Below are positions 10,001 to 18,317 of a DNA stretch of 64,000 nt, piece after piece (position 1 is the first letter of the stretch; each line of letters opens with the position of its first letter). The notes under the pieces are model-generated. The model worked only from the letters and a program-made list of their open reading frames with translations. It was not told the origin of the DNA and ran no database searches. Both the position numbers and the translations under genes were made by a program. The DNA comes from Phytophthora colocasiae (taxonomy: Eukaryota > Oomycota > Peronosporomycetes > Peronosporales > Peronosporaceae): positions 992,001 through 1,056,000 of the forward strand of contig JAGKQI010000047.1 in the NCBI GenBank assembly GCA_018806915.1. Direction: 5' to 3'.

Positions 10001-12022
10001 GAAGACCGTGATGATGAATCTGTTGTTGGAAATTGTGGATCTGTTGCAGAATGGGATGCTTCAGAACATGACACAGAAAATGGAGTTGATAATTTCGTGG
10101 AAGAAGATGAAGCTGATCTAGATGTCACAGTGGCTAGTGTTTGCGGGTCCTCCTACGATCAGGAAGGTGACGAGCTGTGCAGTGATGATGGTCCAGAAAA
10201 TGAAGATCGTATTGATGCTAGTGCACTATTATCAACGAGGCAGACCGGAAAGCGCACACAGCGGAGCGAGACGTCATCAGAAGTAGTGAGAGTTGAGCAG
10301 AACGCTGAAAAACAACAGCCAAAGCGGACTCGAACTGGATTACGTGAGGCTCATGAGCGTCGCCGACCTAGTTATTTGAATGACTACGTGGCAAATGTAG
10401 TGCAGAGTACGTCGCGTATTCTTAACAAGAATGGTATGCCGATACGTGCAAGTCAAGTAAGAATCCCAAGGAACCATCGCGAAGCTATGCGGTCGGATTT
10501 TGCAGATTTCTGGCGAGAAGCCGAGCTGGAGGAGATGGCTGCTCTAAAAGCAAAAGGAGTTATTGAGGAGATCCCAGTGGAATCTGTACCACCAGACGCG
10601 AAGCCAATCAATACAAGATGGGTCTACGCAGTTAAATCTGACCATCAAGGGTATGTGATTCGGTTCAAGTCGCGCACTGTTGCTTTGGGGAATTACCAGA
10701 GACCTGGAATCGATTTCATGGAGACTTTCGCACCTGTGGCTCGTATGTCGTCATTCCGATTGATCGTGGCGTTGGCTGCGGCGTTGAACCTGCAGTTGTA
10801 CGGAGGTGACATCAGTACAGCGTACTTGAACGCACTGTTGGGGATCAAGCAGTACATCAGGTCAATTGATGGGTTTCCATGCGAGATCGACGGACACATG
10901 TATGTAGTTTTGAAAGCACTATATGGACTAAGGCAGTCGGGAAGAGAATGGAACTCGGAGTTGAATCACTGGCTCTTGGCAAACGGATACCAACGCTCGT
11001 TGACTGAACCGTGCCTTTATTACAAGTTCGAAGGAGAATGTATTATGCTGGTACTCGTGTACGTGGATGATATCCTGGTGGCTACAAATGACGAGGACAA
11101 TAAGCGTGACCTGTTCAAGGAATTGGATGCAGAGTACGGCATTAAGGACCAAGGTTTGCTCACGGATTATTTAGGCGTTGAAGTAGAGCAATCAGTGGAC
11201 AAGATCACAATCAAGCAGAGCAAGTATGCGCGTGAAATATTGCAGACCTTCGGATATGAGAATGCGCACAGTATTGGAAATCCAATGGAGACAAATGCAA
11301 GACTACTTCCACTTACTGAGGACGAGAAATCTGACACCAGTTTCACATACCGGCAAGCAATAGGAATGCTGATGTACTTAGCAACTGGAACTCGTCCAGA
11401 CTTGGCGTATGCAGTTGGCCAACTTAGCAGATTTGTGATGAAGCCATCCACTAAACATGTTGGTGCAGCGAAGCGTGTGCTCCGGTATCTGGCTGGAACT
11501 GTGGAGTACGGAATAAGCTACGATCGTACCAAGGACATGCCTGACAAGATTGTTCTGGACGGCTACTGCGATAGTGACTGGGCAAACGATCCCATTTCGC
11601 GCAAGAGCACAACAGGACTGGTGTTCACACTGGCAGGAGGGGCTGTATCGTGGATGTCCAGACGTCAAACTATCGTGACGTTATCTACTGCTGAGGCTGA
11701 GTACGTTGCCGCGTGTGAGGCTGCTATGGAGGCGAAAGCAGAAAGCAACATTCTTCAGGAAATTTTGAAAAAGCAGAGTGTGGAATTGCGCATTGGAATT
11801 GATAACCAAGCAGCGCATATACTCGCTACCAATCCTACGTACAGTCGACGCACTCGCATTGAGTTGCGTTGGCATTTCGTGCGCGAGCAAGTGGCGAAAG
11901 GTGCAATTGACTTGCACAAAATAAGTGGTGAAGTGAACCCTGCGGATACCTTTACTAAACCTTTGGACAAGAAAAGGATGGGCACGTTGCTCGAGCTCAT
12001 TGGGGTTGGGAAGTCCAGCTAA
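7082..12022 (+). CDS. Copia gag-pol polyprotein, right copy, full-length open frame
   Basis: 1646 residues from the ATG at 7082, encoding in one frame the proteins for particle formation, integration and reverse transcription. Seen in order: gag with a C-x2-C-x4-H-x4-C zinc knuckle at ~251-264; aspartic protease with W-Y-F-D-T-A-S at ~357; a gag-pre-integrase H-C zinc region (~503-550); integrase catalytic Asp ~570, Asp ~654 and Glu ~689; reverse transcriptase with Y-V-D-D at ~1327; RNase H from ~1490. An in-frame 3-bp loss at 11857/11858 removes the His of the R-T-R-H-I-E motif that the left copy keeps, so RNase H may be impaired despite the open frame. The long region between integrase and RT is rich in Asp, Glu and Ser. 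Confidence 0.92.
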   Translation: MATPLKYTNEGVPKNWDGKDWQQYKWAMGLVFRKKKLTEIVSGDLKRDALVTDEGKTKFDEDQVTIMQLIGMSLPADKLHQVRHKTTGTEMWKALCDIYECTDNQTTIAHRSRCLRNELETVKLHPGGDVNEHLSKMFNIRTELTSLNYTVEYIDMVEMLLDSLPNQYEFESLKSGIRYNLGVGGTTPERTRELIRIADSRQKVYKAKGGANQRGNQKNGGSTNSTKTKNEKGDTSQQDKTGGSKKKQKKCFVCESTEHLKVDCPNRAKPADSDNPKETEQKRKPKGHLTIYRSNQADEDVGVAAGTLNDLPQIPIEMFEMFDASREERVLQDTHGLAGDRQSDESTDTGSGWWYFDTASNTHLTGNRDHYCSFTEDTTESQSVHGVTPALASRIEGVGTVALQTEVEGESVVIYLNDVFYVPGAAAGLLSPGLAMEQGFEFDYDRASNVFKLMRNGRTVVVAMPQDATWGFQVNPAQNRPAVEPLTTPMANFTAVEGVASLKLWHERLGHTCPQYLKTMVDKDMVKGMMLTQRQQQDDCEACHLGKQKKTPYRKKLDRGLNSPNQVVYADLLIPSRENGTRFEAVLVIMDGFSRFVTVHMLTSKASETVNRHIKEYILWAERQAGRNSPNANGKVHKVRQVLITHSVRQVLTDKGGEFVNGQIDKWYKSHGIEHVLVGPKSSQLNLCERTHQSLVEMTKATMRDAGFPKSMWPEALRNAVYLKNRVYNKGTQGIPFEMMFGVKPDIHHIRKFGALAYVHVPITPGRRKYQDNAKLGYVLGYAEDVIGCKVYFPEERTAKFVTDLRVTEECMYRNRHNVAVEDTDLDSLHFEQASFEDDTIEQDDSLVMTETLRLEGGESYQESAEQHDEDSVLHNVHGDGNLWDKETLQQSVVDVTGVEGITVAIPTDVSAQAATGGTEVEEGENEDDTEMPSPYRTSSPRKSTEIAASRWSERKQSDKLFSQNSPVRSEIKEDRDDESVVGNCGSVAEWDASEHDTENGVDNFVEEDEADLDVTVASVCGSSYDQEGDELCSDDGPENEDRIDASALLSTRQTGKRTQRSETSSEVVRVEQNAEKQQPKRTRTGLREAHERRRPSYLNDYVANVVQSTSRILNKNGMPIRASQVRIPRNHREAMRSDFADFWREAELEEMAALKAKGVIEEIPVESVPPDAKPINTRWVYAVKSDHQGYVIRFKSRTVALGNYQRPGIDFMETFAPVARMSSFRLIVALAAALNLQLYGGDISTAYLNALLGIKQYIRSIDGFPCEIDGHMYVVLKALYGLRQSGREWNSELNHWLLANGYQRSLTEPCLYYKFEGECIMLVLVYVDDILVATNDEDNKRDLFKELDAEYGIKDQGLLTDYLGVEVEQSVDKITIKQSKYAREILQTFGYENAHSIGNPMETNARLLPLTEDEKSDTSFTYRQAIGMLMYLATGTRPDLAYAVGQLSRFVMKPSTKHVGAAKRVLRYLAGTVEYGISYDRTKDMPDKIVLDGYCDSDWANDPISRKSTTGLVFTLAGGAVSWMSRRQTIVTLSTAEAEYVAACEAAMEAKAESNILQEILKKQSVELRIGIDNQAAHILATNPTYSRRTRIELRWHFVREQVAKGAIDLHKISGEVNPADTFTKPLDKKRMGTLLELIGVGKSS

Positions 12023-12068
12023 GAGACTGGATTTGGAAAAAAACGCATGCTGGAATCGAAGGTGACTT

Positions 12069-12079
12069 CGAGGGAGGCG
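12069..12079 (+). promoter_or_regulatory. Polypurine tract of the Copia element
   Basis: CGAGGGAGGCG lies immediately before LTR 3 and, in the left copy, immediately before LTR 2. Its position and purine bias fit the plus-strand primer site of LTR retroelements. Confidence 0.6.
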
Positions 12080-12327
12080 TGTTGGAATGCATTTTGAAGA
12101 TCAGACAACTGAAGGTTGAAGATCAAGGTGAGACCCGGAGCATGGAGTAAGTCTAAACTGAGATGAAGCCTGTCGAAGCTGGGAGCTGCGGATCTCTTCA
12201 TGTGAAAGAGCTGAAGCTCAAGGATGGTTGCCAGACCTAGGAGAGCTAACACTCTAAATTTATTCATACTTTCATTTACCCTCTCTGGTGTACGAGGTTA
12301 TCGTTGGATTCGATTCAACTCACAACA
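12080..12327 (+). repeat. LTR 3 (3' LTR of the array)
   Basis: 248 bp with the same TG...CA ends. It is followed at 12328-12332 by GTCGG, the right target-site duplication, and then by the continuing ankyrin exon. Confidence 0.93.
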
Positions 12328-12490
12328 GTCGGCGCCTTGATCCAACAATAACGATACTATTTTCGTTCTGCCGAATCCTGCTGCACAATGCAGCGCAGCC
12401 TTGCCATCCTGTATTATTTCATTCAACAATATATCCATAACCACACATCGGTATCAGACATAGTACACCACGATATCAATATACTACACA

Positions 12491-13473
12491 CAGGCCTTGT
12501 CCAATTCAGTATTACACGGAATTGGCTGTAGTTGCTGCAGTAGTAATAATCTCAATACAACACGCTGCAATAATAAAAGCGGCCGCAATAACTGCAATAT
12601 GAATTAATGCTACCAACTGATGCCAATGTCGTTACATCCCACATATTCCTGTTCGCACGAAGAAACATGACGAGTTCAAAATTCGCTGGGAGCATACAAG
12701 TGCGTTGGGGGTTGAGCACAAGCTTGCACTGTGAAAAAAAAACGCTCACATGCATTCGAAGTCGGCGGCAGTTCCTTCAACAGCAGACTGTAGTTGGCAC
12801 GACTGGGACGCTTGTTTGGCCCAGCAAGAAGAATCCGCGTCGCGTAGTCATCTTGGCGTTTCTTGCGCTTGTCTTCACACTTCGCCACCTCGAATGCCTT
12901 CACCGCATCTGCCTCAGCCTTTGAAAGCGTGCCACCGTTGATCACTTTGACGGCTGCCGCTTCAAATATAGGAGAGTGGACTATACTAGCGTTCGCGTTA
13001 AGCTGGGCACGCATCGTGGGGTACTCGCTAATAACCGAGTCAAAAAGCAGGCGGACATCCGCCAAATCGATATCGTCGCACTGCAGCTTCTTAGTGATGC
13101 TCTGGAACTTCTTCATGTGCTCCAGCAGCTCGAGGAGCTTGCGATGTGCTGCTCCTTCGTCATTGTTTAGACTGAGCGGGAGTTTTTGAGAATGAAAAGG
13201 TCACCATGCAAAAGGATTCGTACGTGTCCAGTGATTTAAGGTAGTTAGGTGGTCAGTATGGAGTATAATGAACGCAAAAGAGCTGGCTTCTCGGGTTAGG
13301 ACGTCCATCAGTTCAATTGTGTCTTGCCATTGCTATGCAAGCACTTATGTTATATTGTATTGCAATTTTCGAGAAATATCATATTTTATTTTTTGTGAAT
13401 ATCCCAGTAATCCGTTTTTTTTATTTTTAGAAACTGATTTTATCGATACTGAAATTTTTTATTCAGACCCCTG
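12491..13473 (-). mobile_element. hAT-family DNA transposon remnant in an ankyrin-gene intron
   Basis: The insertion is bounded by the 8-bp duplication ACTACACA (12483-12490 and 13474-13481), the duplication length typical of hAT elements. The ends start CAGGCC and finish CCCCTG, giving a 4-bp CAGG inverted terminus. A subterminal A-(A/T)-TTCAGTAT block is present near both ends in inverted orientation. The intron closes to about 130 bp when the element and one duplication are removed, close to the 127 bp of the other ankyrin introns. The interior holds the 3' part of a transposase, so this is an internally deleted, non-autonomous copy. Confidence 0.8.
12552..13195 (-). pseudogene. hAT transposase C-terminal fragment, frameshifted
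   Basis: The minus strand encodes about 150 residues ending L-K-E-L-P-P-T-S-N-A-C-E-R-F-F. After a frame change near 12740 it continues F-S-Q-C-K-L-V-L-N-P-Q-R and A-N-F-E-L-V-M-F-L-R-A-N. The P-P-T-S-N-x-x-E-R-x-F-S signature and what follows match the C-terminal dimerisation region of hAT transposases. The catalytic N-terminal part is absent. It cannot encode an active transposase. Confidence 0.75.
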
Positions 13474-13529
13474 ACTACACACAACAACAGAATCACAACA
13501 CTCGTCCATCTAGTGACAGTCACACGTAC

Positions 13530-14434
13530 GTTGTCAACAGCAGTCATGTCGGCGCCTCGATCCAACAATAATGATACTGTTTCCGTGCTGCCGTATCCTG
13601 CTGCACAATGCAGCGCAGCTTTGCCAAGCTGCATTATTTTATTCGACAATACATATCCATAACCACACATCGGTATCAGACATAGTACACCACGATATCA
13701 ATACACACAACAACAGAATCACAACACTCGTCCATGTTGTGACAGTCACACGTACGTAGTCAACAGCAGTCATGTCGGCGCCTCGATCCAACAATAATGA
13801 TATCAATTCCGTATTTTTGGATTCTGCTGCATAATGGAGCGCGGCCTTGCCATTCTGTATTATTTCATTCGACAACACATATCCATAACCACACATCAGT
13901 ATCAGACATAGTACACCACGATATCAATACACACAACAACAGAATCACAACACTCGTCCATCTAGTGACAGTCGCACGTACGTTGTCAACAGCAGTCATG
14001 TCGGCGCCTCGATCCAACAATAATGATACTGTTTCCGTGCTGCCGTATCCTGCTGCACAATGCAGCGCAGCTTTGCCAAGCTGCATTATTTTATTCGACA
14101 ATACATATCCATAACCACACATCGGTATCAGACATAGTACACCACGATATCAATACACACAACAACAGAATCACAACACTCGTCCATGTTGTGACAGTCA
14201 CACGTACGTAGTCAACAGCAGTCATGTCGGCGCCTCGATCCAACAATAATGATATCAATTCCGTATTTTTGGATTCTGCTGCATAATGGAGCGCGGCCTT
14301 GCCAATCTGTATTTTTTCATTCGACAACACAAATCCATAGCCACACATCGGTATCAGACATAGTACACCACGATATCAATACACACAACAACATAGTCGT
14401 CCATAGTTACAGTCACACGTACGTAGTCAACAGC
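13530..14434 (-). repeat. Tandem 226-bp ankyrin exon-intron units
   Basis: Exons at 13530-13628, 13756-13854, 13982-14080 and 14208-14306 are each 99 bp and start exactly 226 bp apart, with near-identical 127-bp introns. Exons 1 and 3 are identical by eye and exons 2 and 4 nearly so, so the last expansion copied a two-unit block of 452 bp. The exons read A-A-L-H-(C/Y)-A-A and L-L-L-D-R-G-A-D-M-T-A-V-D, normal ankyrin repeats in one phase-0 frame. The introns are as conserved as the exons, which indicates DNA-level duplication or gene conversion of complete units. Confidence 0.88.
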
Positions 14435-15130
14435 AGTCATGTCGGCGCCTCGATCCAACAATAATGATATCAATTCCGTATTTCCGGCTCGTGCTGCATA
14501 ATGTAGTACGAGAAGAAATACTCAGTCACACCAGACTTTCACGAAAGTATTCGCAGCTATAGCACAGCCACAGTAGTCCACTCAACGCACCTCGTCGCTA
14601 GCATTGATATCGGCGCCACCTTCGACCACTGTTTTGATCTCTTCAGCAGCTTCTTCGTCATTTGCGCGCCACATCGCCTTCAGTTCGTCCTATGCTCTCT
14701 CCCCATTAGTAAATTGTGGTCTTGAAGAGGCCTAAATACTAATATCCACAAGTTCCGCACCAGTTGAATCCCCGTGATATTCTCCTTCCTGAAGTACTCA
14801 ATAAGCCTCGGCAAACCACGTTTTACATCATCCTGCAATTCAAAACATATTAACCACGGATTACAACAGCACAAGTGTGCGTGCACATACAGGATTCTCC
14901 GGTGAAACCCCTCGCTCTTGAAGCCATTGGAGCTTTTTGCCCGCCACCCCATCCAACACTGCGTGCAGCGAGAACTCTGGATCCTACGCACCATTTTCAA
15001 GAAAAAAAAATACACAGTGAGCAGGTATAGTATCTCCAGCTTTCTGCCTCATTCCCTTCAGTCTACTCACCATGTCCGTCACTTGAGACCGCGATTTGCA
15101 AATGAGAACTGACACCAGCAAATGATGCAT
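14423..15130 (-). CDS. N-terminal exons of the ankyrin-Roc gene
   Basis: Exons inferred on the minus strand: 15071-15130 (20 residues, starting M-H-H-L-L), 14891-14983 (31 residues, D-P-E-F-S...), 14761-14832 (24 residues, D-D-V-K-R-G...), 14591-14689 (33 residues, ankyrin-like, ending G-G-A-D-I-N-A-S-D-E) and about 14423-14520 (ankyrin repeat). The middle three are phase 0 with GT donors and AG acceptors. The acceptor of the 14423-14520 exon is one base off the phase-0 pattern and remains uncertain. The start at 15130 is the first in-frame ATG after a stop; a further upstream exon cannot be excluded. Confidence 0.6.
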
Positions 15131-15488
15131 GGGCACAAAATACTTTTCAGCAGAAGGGCAGATAAATCATCCTACGTGATTCCCAAATGAGTGGAATGAC
15201 AGAACTGCTTCAATTGAGATGTAAGTTACTGCCAGAAACCAACCGGCAATAATCTAACTCATCACCCATCCGTCAGTCTGCCTCCACCTCGTCGTGGTTT
15301 GTAAACAGGGTCACTGGGCACGGGTAAGTGCAGTGTTAATATGTAACCAAAAACTCTTTGAAGAGACGAGAAACAACTTCAGCGCGAGAAGGAGGACGAC
15401 CAGCAAGAAAAAAATACTACTAGTATGAGCAAGCATTTAATACTTTTTATTCATTTAAAATAATATAACGCCATCTCTGATCGTTCTC
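15131..15488. other. Intergenic, no supported gene
   Basis: 358 bp between the 5' end of the ankyrin-Roc gene and the 3' end of the hydrolase gene. It is A/T-rich near 15411-15470 (likely 3' UTR of the hydrolase). No coding frame, RNA gene or repeat could be supported. Confidence 0.5.
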
Positions 15489-17111
15489 TTAGAGCAGACA
15501 CTCAAACCATTTGAACGGCTTCTTTGAGTCCTTGAAAAGTCCGTCATGAGTCAAAAACGCCGTGTCAGCGTGATTCAACTTGGCTGCGTAAAAGCGATCA
15601 AGGTAGCTATTCCCAAACAGTTCGGGATCAAGGCCACCCAAACAACTCTCGAACTCAACCAAAGCGTCATTTTCGTCAGATTTATGGGGGATCGTCGTGC
15701 CTCCGACCAGAGCAGCTGGGGAAAACTTGGACAAGACCCCGATGTAGCTCTTGCTACAAAGTGCCGCAGTCACATTCGACCGGTAAGCTTCTTGGGCTGC
15801 CTTGTACGCTGCATTGCGCTCATCATTACTGTATTTCTCTCCTTGATAGGAGATCGACTTGCGAGCAGCTGAAACAGGACACTGACCGATCCATTCAAGT
15901 AGATCAGCTCCAAGTGACGTGATCTCGTCGTCGCACAAGTCCTGGATGTAGTCTCCAGCCATACTTCCCTTCATCGGAGAGCTAATAGCCACCCACGACG
16001 TGCTTTCCGCCAGTTTGCACTTCCCTGTAGCAAGAGCTGTCGCTATGACCAATCCACCCATGGAGTGGGTCACGATGATGGTGTCTGAAATCGTCCGTGA
16101 TGCGAGATCGCTGGTTTCGCTCATGGAGAGTGAGAAATCGCAGAACTTCTGCTGCAGCGTCTCGTTCGTCCACCCAGCGTCAACGGTGTTCACCACTGCG
16201 TACTTGACTGTGGAACAGCATGGAGCGTGATCTCCGATATCTCCGAACTTCTCTTTCGTCAACTTCGGAGTATCCTGTAGTTCTGCTTCTTCGTTGGTAT
16301 TGCCCAAGCCATGCAGGAAAATACACCGACGAGGAGTGGATTTACACTCACATCGGTCGGCTTGAATGGCGACGGGGGAAGCTGCCTTGAGATTTCTGGA
16401 TGTTGCTGGAAGGGGTTTGCCTGTAAGAAGGGTGATAGCGGTTGGTGTCATGGATGTTGGAGGTGCTACTATCGGGCATGACTTGATTTCCTCGTCTGGT
16501 ACCAGTGGAATGTTGATCGGAGTTGATAAGTACTTGGCTGTGACCATTACGTCAAGTCCGTAGGCCGTGAATCCTGATCCTGTGGAGCACAAAACGAATT
16601 CGACTCCGCTGAATGGCGTCTGGAATAACGATCCGCTTGGACATTCCACTGATTCACCTCCAACCGATGCACTTGGGATAGCTACAGCATTGTTGAGGGC
16701 TGGTAATATCTGTTCAAACGGGAGGATGGATGGAAGACAGTGCACTGTTCGACTGGAAGGACTGCTCTCCACCATGTACGACGTTCCATTCGCAAGGGTA
16801 TATGCGTAGGTGTTGACGCCTTCTGTGAAAGTACTGAAGCCGTTGTAGTGGATGCTCGAGTTATCAGAGGAAATTACTGGGTTTCCGAGCATGTCGAACT
16901 CGGATTGACGGTGGATCATCATGTTTTTGCCTTTCAACATGACATGTAACTGCAGTGACGGTGTCTTCAGTAAGGTGCTCTGGAGAAAAGTGGAGGGATC
17001 AGAATTTGCCAAGTCGGTTACTGCTGGAGCTGGAGCTGCAGCTACCGCAACAGTTGCAATAGTTAAGGCGGCGAAGACGGCAGCAACGACAAACAAGCTT
17101 GATGATCGCAT
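15489..17111 (-). CDS. Secreted alpha/beta-hydrolase-fold protein (lipase / PGAP1-like), paralogue A
   Basis: 540 residues, one exon, ATG at 17111. A hydrophobic signal peptide covers about residues 1-26. Residues ~50-210 form a family-specific N-terminal domain with the blocks S-E-F-D, C-L-P-S and I-P-S-A-S-V-G and conserved Cys. A C-E-C-K-S-T-P segment then leads into an alpha/beta-hydrolase domain with H-G-L-G (267-270), a T-H-S-M-G-G-L nucleophile elbow (Ser350), and candidate acid and His residues in E-N-D-A-L-V-E-F and L-N-H-A-D-T-A-F near the C-terminus. H-S-M-G-G elbows occur in lipases and in the GPI inositol-deacylase PGAP1. The substrate is unknown; an extracellular esterase or lipase is the likely role. 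It ends K-W-F-E-C-L-L like its four paralogues. Confidence 0.75.
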   Translation of the reverse strand: MRSSSLFVVAAVFAALTIATVAVAAAPAPAVTDLANSDPSTFLQSTLLKTPSLQLHVMLKGKNMMIHRQSEFDMLGNPVISSDNSSIHYNGFSTFTEGVNTYAYTLANGTSYMVESSPSSRTVHCLPSILPFEQILPALNNAVAIPSASVGGESVECPSGSLFQTPFSGVEFVLCSTGSGFTAYGLDVMVTAKYLSTPINIPLVPDEEIKSCPIVAPPTSMTPTAITLLTGKPLPATSRNLKAASPVAIQADRCECKSTPRRCIFLHGLGNTNEEAELQDTPKLTKEKFGDIGDHAPCCSTVKYAVVNTVDAGWTNETLQQKFCDFSLSMSETSDLASRTISDTIIVTHSMGGLVIATALATGKCKLAESTSWVAISSPMKGSMAGDYIQDLCDDEITSLGADLLEWIGQCPVSAARKSISYQGEKYSNDERNAAYKAAQEAYRSNVTAALCSKSYIGVLSKFSPAALVGGTTIPHKSDENDALVEFESCLGGLDPELFGNSYLDRFYAAKLNHADTAFLTHDGLFKDSKKPFKWFECLL

Positions 17112-18317
17112 CGTTCGAAATTCGAGGGATTCTAGCAGTGCGAATTAAAGACTCGTCAGATCTACAGTGCAAAGGAAATCGTTCACTCAACGTACCATGC
17201 GTCCGTAAACAGCGACTGGCACATCATGATACTTGCACCATTTGATTCTGAACGTGCCGGCTTTCAGTGAAAGCCTTTCACTGATGTGCTGTGCGTGAGA
17301 TTTGCCGTGAATTATCGACACAAACCACTGTGGTCGCGGCGAAAAAAGTGGTAACTGGTGGGTTGAGCTTGGTTTTAAGTTTTCATATTCGTATTAATGC
17401 CGTTTAAAAGTTACGCTCGTGCTGGACAAGGGAATCGTCTCACGTTAGAAACTTGCACATGTGAACGTAGGAATTACTTCTGAAGTAGTTATCACTAATG
17501 GCCTGTCGTTGAAATTGACAACTCATCGTATTAGTATCACTTTGGCTGACTAAACATCGGCAGGAAATTCCTGCCATAGTATGGCCGGTATGGCCCATAC
17601 CGGTAAATGTCAACCCCACATTGTCACGTTCACTCCCTGTTTACGGATGCCCAGTGCGTCGAGTGATCATGTCCTGCTGAACGAAACATTCGTACATGTA
17701 GCGGTAGGTGAACCATGAGACTTCAATACTTGCATGATTCTCGAATGCAGCAGGAGCTGGGAAGTTAGAATTGAGTGTCTTGCAAGAAATATACGCAATG
17801 AGGTTTTCAAAAGAACATTCAGAAGATCACACATCGTCGCAGTCATACATTGTTTGAACTGTCCTGTGGATTCGCTCCTACAAAAAAGTGCAGTATCTTA
17901 CGTAGGTTCTGCATTTTCTGTGAGAAAACAACATTTTAACAACGGCAACTTCCATGCATTTCCCTCAACAACATGCGCAGAAGAAGAAGAAGTAGAAACT
18001 AATGGATTAACAGTTACCGGACTTCTCGTTTGCTAACTAAAACTTGCTCGACAACACGTCCAGCATGTATAAAGTCGATTCTGCTTACAGAAATCATCGA
18101 CAATCGGAGCTTCATGAGGTTTAGTTAGCCGACGAGGGGAAATAGTACATGTAGAGGAATATCCGGAGCTGAATACCTTGACGAACGGAGAAAGTTGACG
18201 GATGCAATCATAGGATACAACTGCGGTCTTGATCAATACGTTTAGAAAACGAAAAAAATCTACCTCAGAGTTCCCTCACTTTTCATTCCAACCCAAACTC
18301 CGCAACTACCGTCGACA
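17112..18317. other. Intergenic region between divergent hydrolase and NLP genes
   Basis: 1.2 kb holding the upstream regions of both genes. No convincing coding frame was found; a 100-codon frame at 17734-18036 has no recognisable protein features. A short perfect hairpin, CCGGTATGG-C-CCATACCGG, lies at 17585-17603. An initiator-like TCATTCCA sits 28 bp before the NLP start. Confidence 0.5.
18283..18290 (+). promoter_or_regulatory. Candidate oomycete initiator (Inr) of the NLP gene
   Basis: TCATTCCA in a pyrimidine-rich stretch (CTCACTTTTCATTCC) 28 bp upstream of the ATG at 18318. It fits the TCAYTYY core of oomycete transcription initiators, which lie close to start codons. The assignment rests on sequence and position only. 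Confidence 0.5.

Larger units (their letters stand above)
1487..12327 (+). mobile_element. Tandem Ty1/Copia LTR retrotransposon array (LTR-internal-LTR-internal-LTR)
   Basis: Three identical-looking 248-bp LTRs (TG...CA ends) at 1487-1734, 6786-7033 and 12080-12327 enclose two internal regions of about 5.05 kb. The domain order gag-protease-integrase-RT-RNase H identifies Ty1/Copia. Only one 5-bp target duplication flanks the whole array, so the second copy arose by unequal recombination between LTRs, or a multimer was inserted. No LTR difference was seen by eye, which points to a recent event. The internal regions differ by a handful of substitutions and indels: the left copy is broken and the right copy is open end to end. 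Confidence 0.93.
1464..12408 (-). pseudogene. Ankyrin exon split by the Copia array
   Basis: The downstream part of the exon is 1464-1486 (23 bp) and the upstream part is 12333-12408 (76 bp). Together they total 99 bp, the size of every neighbouring ankyrin exon. The extra 5 bp at 12328-12332 repeat 1482-1486 (GTCGG) and are the target-site duplication. The donor on the low side is GTACGTGC at 1463 and the acceptor on the high side is at 12409-12410. The rejoined repeat would be a normal ankyrin unit, which shows that a functional exon was hit. Confidence 0.88.
1..15130 (-). pseudogene. Ankyrin-repeat / Roc GTPase (ROCO-type) gene, interrupted by two transposons
   Basis: A minus-strand multi-exon gene runs from about 15130 off the left window edge. 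In reading order it has short N-terminal exons (15130-14591), a series of 99-bp exons each encoding one 33-residue ankyrin repeat, and a long exon (951-1) that continues in frame into a Roc GTPase domain. All resolvable introns are GT-AG and phase 0. A tandem Copia array (1487-12327) splits one ankyrin exon and a hAT remnant (12491-13473) lies in the next intron upstream. Removing the Copia array and one copy of its 5-bp duplication restores an exon of exactly 99 bp, so the allele was intact before insertion. With 10.8 kb in an exon this allele is probably non-functional. The COR and any kinase domain would lie outside the window and are not seen. Confidence 0.8.

Noticed and set aside
12328..14434. 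Regularly spaced repeats (226-bp period) that could look like a CRISPR-type array
   Set aside because: The repeats are coding ankyrin exons plus introns in a eukaryotic gene; unit and spacer sizes do not fit CRISPR.
17734..18036. 100-codon frame upstream of the NLP gene
   Set aside because: No domain, no plausible start context, and no homology to anything recognised; treated as chance.
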